A DNA stretch of 9,666 nt from NCBI GenBank assembly GCA_012799545.1, contig JAAZLA010000212.1:1-9666 (forward strand), in the 5' to 3' direction. The notes under the pieces were generated by a model. The model made no database searches. It had not been told where the DNA came from and was given only the letters and a program-made list of their open reading frames with translations. Shown piece by piece: positions 7,001 to 9,666 of this stretch. Position 1 is the stretch's first letter. Each line of letters begins with the position of its first letter. The DNA is from Treponema sp. Lineage in GTDB: Bacteria > Spirochaetota > Spirochaetia > Treponematales > Treponemataceae. The position numbers were made by a program, and so were the translations under genes.

Positions 7001-9556
7001 TTTTAAAATAATAGAAGCCATATCTTTTTTGCCATATCTTTTTTCGTTTTGGGCAGCAGAAACCCATTCTAGCAAATGTTTTTTAGAAAAAGAAAGTCTC
7101 CAAAGCGTTCTAATGATAGCATCGAGGCTAACGAAGGTTTTGTGAGGTAAAAAGCTCAATTCAAAAAATGTTCGTAAAAACGCTTGCCGATTTATTTTTA
7201 CATCGCCACGAGGGCCATCACTTTCTTTTGGCCCAAAAAGTGAATCTATAAAACTAAAGAAAATGCTCGGTAGATAGGGTGTAAGTGCAAGAAAAATCCA
7301 AAGTATTTTTGGACCAGGCAAATAAAACCAGCTTGCAAAAAGCAAGAGCATAACAAAAAAAGGTATGAGACTGCGTCGCAAGTTATCAAATATTTTATAC
7401 CGGTTGATTCGAGAAATTGTATTTTTATACTTTTTCCCATCTCGTCCTCGCACTCTTTTTTTTAGCCATGGAACTAACTGCCAATCCCCTCGAATCCAAC
7501 GATGAGAGCGCTTCATATACGCAACATAATGAGACGGATAACCTTCATACAGAACAATATCGCTTGCAAGAGCGCAGCGCCCTTGAATGCCTTCAAATAA
7601 ATCATGACTGAGAAGCCTGTTTTCTGGTATTTTATTTTCAAGACTTTTTTCAAAAGCCACTACGTCATAAATACCCTTACCCACAAAAATCCCTTCTCTA
7701 AATAAATCTTGATACAGGTCGGAAACAGCGAGGCTGTAAAGGTCCAAAGAAAGGTCTCCAGAATACACCTGTGTAAAAAGCGAATAATTTGCTTCAATAG
7801 GCCAGACTTGTAGTCGCGGCTGTATAATAGAATAGCCTTTTATAAGCTGTCCCGTTTTCTCATCAAATACCGCTCGATTTAAAGGATGTGCCATAGCACC
7901 TATGAGTCGTTTTGCACTTCCATTTGGTAAAAGCGTATCTTCATCGAGGGTAATTACATAGCGAATCTTCGGTAAAACACCCACATCGCCATGCTTTACA
8001 TAATAGCTTGTATTTGCATCGCCCAAAATAAGACGATTAAACTCTTCAAGTTTCCCCCGTTTTCGCTCCCAGGCCATAAAACAATTTTCACTTTTATTAA
8101 AAAGTCGCTTTCTATGAAAAACAAAAAAGGGTTTATAGTCTCCTTCACTGTAGGTTTCATTGAGTTGGTCTATCCCCTCTGTCAGCCGTGTAAGAATAGC
8201 TTCGTCAGTTGAAAGACTTTCACTTTTTGCGTCGGTAAAGTCTGTTAAAAGAGCAAAGTAGATATTTCTATCGATATTGCCAAGGTACTGTATTTCTATT
8301 TTTCGCAAAAGCATTTCGACATCAGCTTCACTTCCAACCAAGGTCGGAATAACAACAATGGACAGAAACTCTTCCGGTACCCCCTCACTCAAATTAAGCT
8401 TGGGTAATATTTTGGGACTTACCCGTCGCAACACAAAGCGATTTACCACAACGGAAACAAATGCAGATAACGGCACAAGCGATAAAAAGAATGCAAAAAA
8501 AACTTCCGCTATTTTGGCGCCAAAAAGCCAGCATATAAAAGCCAGGGACGCGCTTAAAAAAAGACTTCCAAAGAAGTTTGTTAAAAGGAAAAAAGCACTC
8601 GCCCGTTTTTTCAGCCAGTGTTTTAGCTTTTTTTTAGCGGCAGGTTTATATGCAAGTTCCTTTTCAAGCTCTTCCCTTCCCAAATCAATAAGATAATAAC
8701 CTACAGTCCGTTCTTGAAAATCACTTCCTTTTTCAACGAGTTCAAGACATTTTTCTACCGCCTCTATTTCTGCAAGAGCTGAGCCCTTCCCCAGTTCTTC
8801 TATTTCATTTCTATAGCTATTTCTTGTAGCAAAATCCATTTTATCATAAAAACCTGCTGGATCTTTTCGTAGTTTTTTTTCGACAAGGCTACAGTCTTCA
8901 AAAAAAACTTTCCAGTCTTGGTTTGCTATCATACGTAAACTTAAAATAAAAACGCTTACATAGTCTGCGGCTTCTAAAAACGCAATTTCTTTTTCGGCAT
9001 TTTCAAAGGAAAAGGGAAAAACATTTTTGCTTTCATATTTTTTATCTATAAGTATAGACAGAGAAGACGCAAGCCCCTCAAGAATTTTAAAGCGCATCAT
9101 AGTCGGTATAGCCCAAAGCTCCCCGATTGTCAGCGGAATTGTTTTTTGAAATTCATTCACATAGGTTTTTATACCCTCTATATCGAGACGTCCCTGATTT
9201 GTAAGCAAAATTCCTGCTGAAAGAAAATAAATTCGAGGCAAGCAGGGCGATTCCTGCACCTTAGCAATAGGTAATTTTTTATAAAAAGAAAGAGGTATGT
9301 TTTCTTTAAACTGGGCAAAGGCTTCTTCGATTATATAATAATTATCCAAAAGCCATTCTGCAGCCTGTGGCACAGTCTTTTTTTTTCGACTTGCTTCTTC
9401 AAAAAACTCATATGCTTTTTTTATTGTTTTTTCAAGCTCAGCTGTCCATGGATTTAAAGGACAAGGTTGTTTTTTTTTAGATTCATGCTCCATATTTGTT
9501 GCCAAATATGATGCCGACATATCACAAGGTTTTTCAGTCAATTGCTTTTCATTCAT
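1052..9556 (-). CDS. ndvB: Cyclic beta-1,2-glucan synthase (NdvB/ChvB/Cgs family), full length
   Basis: This inner-membrane enzyme is predicted to build cyclic beta-1,2-glucan from UDP-glucose. Its 2834 residues match the roughly 2800-2870 usual for the family. Residues 1-318 are soluble. Six membrane segments are visible near 319-345, 347-372, 729-746, 750-772, 851-872 and 873-898. The GT84 transferase domain (about 395-700) shows VVIPT at 401, the DxD-type motif TLDEDT (D538, D540), HDLFEG at 651-656 and RSHRW at 683-687. The cyclization domain (about 1280-1490, glycoamylase-like, GH189-type) has GISES near 1380, GLGED near 1410, GLIES near 1450 and YMAHHQG near 1471. Two GH94-type beta-sandwiches follow (about 1545-1805 and 2040-2295). 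The final (alpha/alpha)6 phosphorylase domain (about 2335-2755) has GYRDQ (R2376), GGGDWNDG (D2508, D2511), NGGQYTHG (H2667) and WYTGS (T2734-G2735). By family knowledge GT84 elongates, GH94 trims chain length and the middle domain closes the ring. The ATG at 9556 is the first in frame after a TAA 18 bases upstream. The symbol is by family; chvB and cgs are synonyms. Confidence 0.97.
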   Translation of the reverse strand: MNEKQLTEKPCDMSASYLATNMEHESKKKQPCPLNPWTAELEKTIKKAYEFFEEASRKKKTVPQAAEWLLDNYYIIEEAFAQFKENIPLSFYKKLPIAKVQESPCLPRIYFLSAGILLTNQGRLDIEGIKTYVNEFQKTIPLTIGELWAIPTMMRFKILEGLASSLSILIDKKYESKNVFPFSFENAEKEIAFLEAADYVSVFILSLRMIANQDWKVFFEDCSLVEKKLRKDPAGFYDKMDFATRNSYRNEIEELGKGSALAEIEAVEKCLELVEKGSDFQERTVGYYLIDLGREELEKELAYKPAAKKKLKHWLKKRASAFFLLTNFFGSLFLSASLAFICWLFGAKIAEVFFAFFLSLVPLSAFVSVVVNRFVLRRVSPKILPKLNLSEGVPEEFLSIVVIPTLVGSEADVEMLLRKIEIQYLGNIDRNIYFALLTDFTDAKSESLSTDEAILTRLTEGIDQLNETYSEGDYKPFFVFHRKRLFNKSENCFMAWERKRGKLEEFNRLILGDANTSYYVKHGDVGVLPKIRYVITLDEDTLLPNGSAKRLIGAMAHPLNRAVFDEKTGQLIKGYSIIQPRLQVWPIEANYSLFTQVYSGDLSLDLYSLAVSDLYQDLFREGIFVGKGIYDVVAFEKSLENKIPENRLLSHDLFEGIQGRCALASDIVLYEGYPSHYVAYMKRSHRWIRGDWQLVPWLKKRVRGRDGKKYKNTISRINRYKIFDNLRRSLIPFFVMLLLFASWFYLPGPKILWIFLALTPYLPSIFFSFIDSLFGPKESDGPRGDVKINRQAFLRTFFELSFLPHKTFVSLDAIIRTLWRLSFSKKHLLEWVSAAQNEKRYGKKDMASIILKVFFPTQVFSLLVFFVAFFFAPTQIFYLLPFVLLWFFAPFIAIRIGKAQEHKTEKLTENQDRLLRRLSRNTWLFFEHFVGPEDNWLPPDHYQESPRGIVAHRTSPTNIGLLLLSSLSAFDFAYFGHLELYTRLQNCFDGMKGLERYRGHFLNWYDTKSLSPLNPRYVSSVDSGNLAASIMIAAQAPKDVLQKPVIRLAGLLDSLDLLFDFSRSLSLPKKSEDLEKNLLALMKNIQAIDEEDSDFPVQLKKLLVDEPKKLEEGLEKLIHKSRQEIDTNLLQSLSTWVDRCLRHMRNVQLDIERYIPWTFAFADIPEELEAVLSNNEISDLWLRLEKTLVFNPPFEAIPKITVNALIILDDLMPLVKTEIFVSWFENLREKIQESHIASRSLISDFSEFSKTADLLVREMDFSFLFNTQRKVFHIGYNLDSGQMDENYYDLLASEARIASIVAIGKGDVPSSHWLHMARPLTKHAGKQLLLSWSATMFEYLMPLLFMKTYENSLLSQSCTLAVEKQIAYGKEKGTPWGISESSYYHFDASGVYQYRAFGVPGLGYKRGLGEDHVIAPYASILALPIAPKAVLQNLMQLKKKEAWGFYGLIESLDFTKRRLQPGQNFALVKTYMAHHQGMILLALSNYFNNNKHIARFHADPRIKSLEFLLQEQNPKSARVEHPHPQSLGLVHPIKSIIPMESWPIISSLRQPQLNMLTNGNYTLMISASGAGFSRWKGTDLTRWRGDASLDNHGSWIYLKDLDSNKLWSPTAQPMGGNIEKSQVSFYPHKAVFEENLNEVHTKMEVAVFQDADAELRYMELTNANNERRNLSLTSYGEVILTSQEADSRHPAFNKLFIESEYIEDYNALLIKRRPRSKDEKTLYFIHLVQGEKDDFSVHSYETDRSVFLGRGGSIQNPHALQDEEKLTKTLGFSLDPIYALQTKLTLKPYETKKIAFISLVAETKKEALRLASRFQQWYGIEKSREMLSLYAEEEIERFELSIENYQLNAKMLSALLYPSQAMRANAQILRKNKLGQAGLWPFAISGDYPILVLKLSKNGTELLQELLKSHSFWRRRGVKVDFVILNQRISVYEQELSNSIYRLVNQSGNEGMINQRGGIFILREDQMNEDEKLLLYASARLILEGEEGSLEKQLEKFALETMRLPRFVAVKPPYWLKEGGHLISRPENLAFDNGYGGFSSDGRAYSIYLEGYEQTPAPWINVIANKDFGFLVSERGLGTTWALNSGENRLTTWHNDPVLDSPSEALYLRDEDTGQIWSPTPGPKRDGAPYLIRHKPGASIFEHSSYGIVQKLRLFADVEKPIKMVQLQISNKTEETRRITVSYYAEWVLGDLREKHAAYIIPEFDSKHSALLVQNPYNVQFASRVAFLASTRELNWVTSDRLEFLGARKSYEEPSALSRLGLTGNVSPGFDPCAVVQNLIWLAPGETKEVTFLLGQGEDRDNAIELIQEFQDIQNIEKAYRRSIKKWEEILGTIEVKTPEKTMDIMLNTWLLYQSLSCRMWGRTAFYQSSGAYGYRDQLQDSMAFLHSSPDIAREHILRSAASQFEEGDVLHWWHPPTTRGIRSRIVDNLLWLPFVTARYISVTGDMSILDEEIPFLHASLLEENEHERFNVFAHGDESASLYEHCLRAIRKGATKSAKGLPLMGGGDWNDGMNRVGKDGKGESIWMGFFLIACLKNFAEVCLEKNDSEEAEKFKSMAKEYTKAIETHAWDGAWYRRAYFDNGDPLGSSENEECRIDSISQSWAIISGAAEKERAEMAMASLDKELVLNEEKILLLLRPPFNNSKNDPGYIMAYPPGIRENGGQYTHGVLWALWALAKIGKGDRAFELFNMINPINHARQKADAKLYRVEPYVLSADVYGAHPHLGRGGWTWYTGSAAWMYQIGIEQLLGIQRERDELIIEPSIPRHWPGFEVKYRFGKSLYKIEVVQKSNADKTVKEEERSLSLDGKELEGNRVALVDDKKEHRIKLIIKTVE

Positions 9557-9571
9557 TCTTAAAATTCTTTA

Positions 9572-9580
9572 CTTCCTCTT
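9572..9580 (-). promoter_or_regulatory. Shine-Dalgarno-like sequence upstream of the glucan synthase, unusually distant
   Basis: The minus strand reads AAGAGGAAG here, the best purine-rich match upstream of the gene. It ends 15 bases before the ATG at 9556, longer than the usual 5-9. An in-frame TAA right after it (9571-9569) rules out an upstream ATG in this frame. No better site precedes the later in-frame ATGs at codons 13 and 22, so the ATG at 9556 remains the preferred start. Confidence 0.4.
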
Positions 9581-9612
9581 TTTGATAGTATGCTTTGAAC
9601 AGGTTTGGGCCT

Positions 9613-9640
9613 ATTGTAGGGTAAATTTTGCATAATTAAA
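9613..9640 (-). promoter_or_regulatory. Possible promoter of the glucan synthase gene
   Basis: On the minus strand TACAAT (9618-9613) matches a -10 box at 5 of 6 positions. A poor -35 candidate, TTTAAT (9640-9635, 3 of 6), lies 16 bases upstream. The leader to the ATG would be about 50 bases. The rest of the upstream region lies outside the window, so the real promoter may be further away. Confidence 0.3.
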
Positions 9641-9666
9641 CTTGTCTTATTTCCATATACAATAAA

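Noticed and set aside
8277..8696. Plus-strand open frame of 139 codons opposite the first membrane segments and the start of the GT84 domain
   Set aside because: The minus-strand reading has convincing membrane segments and the GT84 motif; the plus-strand product is a serine/lysine-rich shadow.
9610..9620. Small inverted repeat CCTA-TTG-TAGG in the leader of the synthase gene
   Set aside because: Four-base arms are too short to support a hairpin or operator call, and it overlaps the candidate -10 box.

Overview
This window is almost entirely one very large gene on the minus strand (1052-9556, 2834 codons). It encodes a cyclic beta-1,2-glucan synthase of the NdvB/ChvB/Cgs type. Downstream of it on the same strand lies the 5' part of a second gene (1-898, open at the window edge), which encodes an exported envelope protein. 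I see no mobile element, CRISPR array, tRNA or rRNA.

Organism: base composition is AT-rich to moderate. The second protein has a signal peptide followed by a short helical/repeat region, a charged coiled coil and a glycine/aromatic-rich, strand-like segment resembling an outer-membrane barrel. This points to a diderm with low GC. A spirochaete, perhaps Treponema-like, is my best guess from protein style and codon use, but it is an inference and no marker gene is present to prove it.

Layout, reading along the minus strand: 9666-9557 is a 110-base leader with a Shine-Dalgarno-like sequence unusually far from the ATG. 9556-1052 is the glucan synthase: N-terminal soluble region, two membrane segments, GT84 glycosyltransferase, four membrane segments, cyclization (glycoamylase-like, GH189-type) domain, a degenerate GH94-like copy, and a complete GH94 phosphorylase module. 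1051-899 is a 153-base intergenic region with a weak terminator-like hairpin, then a good promoter whose spacer is filled by three abutting 8-base half-sites, then a ribosome binding site. 898-1 is the envelope protein gene.

How it works together: by family knowledge, the synthase carries out initiation, elongation, chain-length control and cyclization of an osmoregulated periplasmic glucan in one inner-membrane polypeptide. The catalytic motifs I can locate all appear intact, so the enzyme should be functional. The exporter (NdvA/ChvA/Cgt) and glucan-modifying genes are not in this window. The envelope protein gene has its own promoter, so it may be independent of the synthase; a link between the two is only suggested by adjacency.
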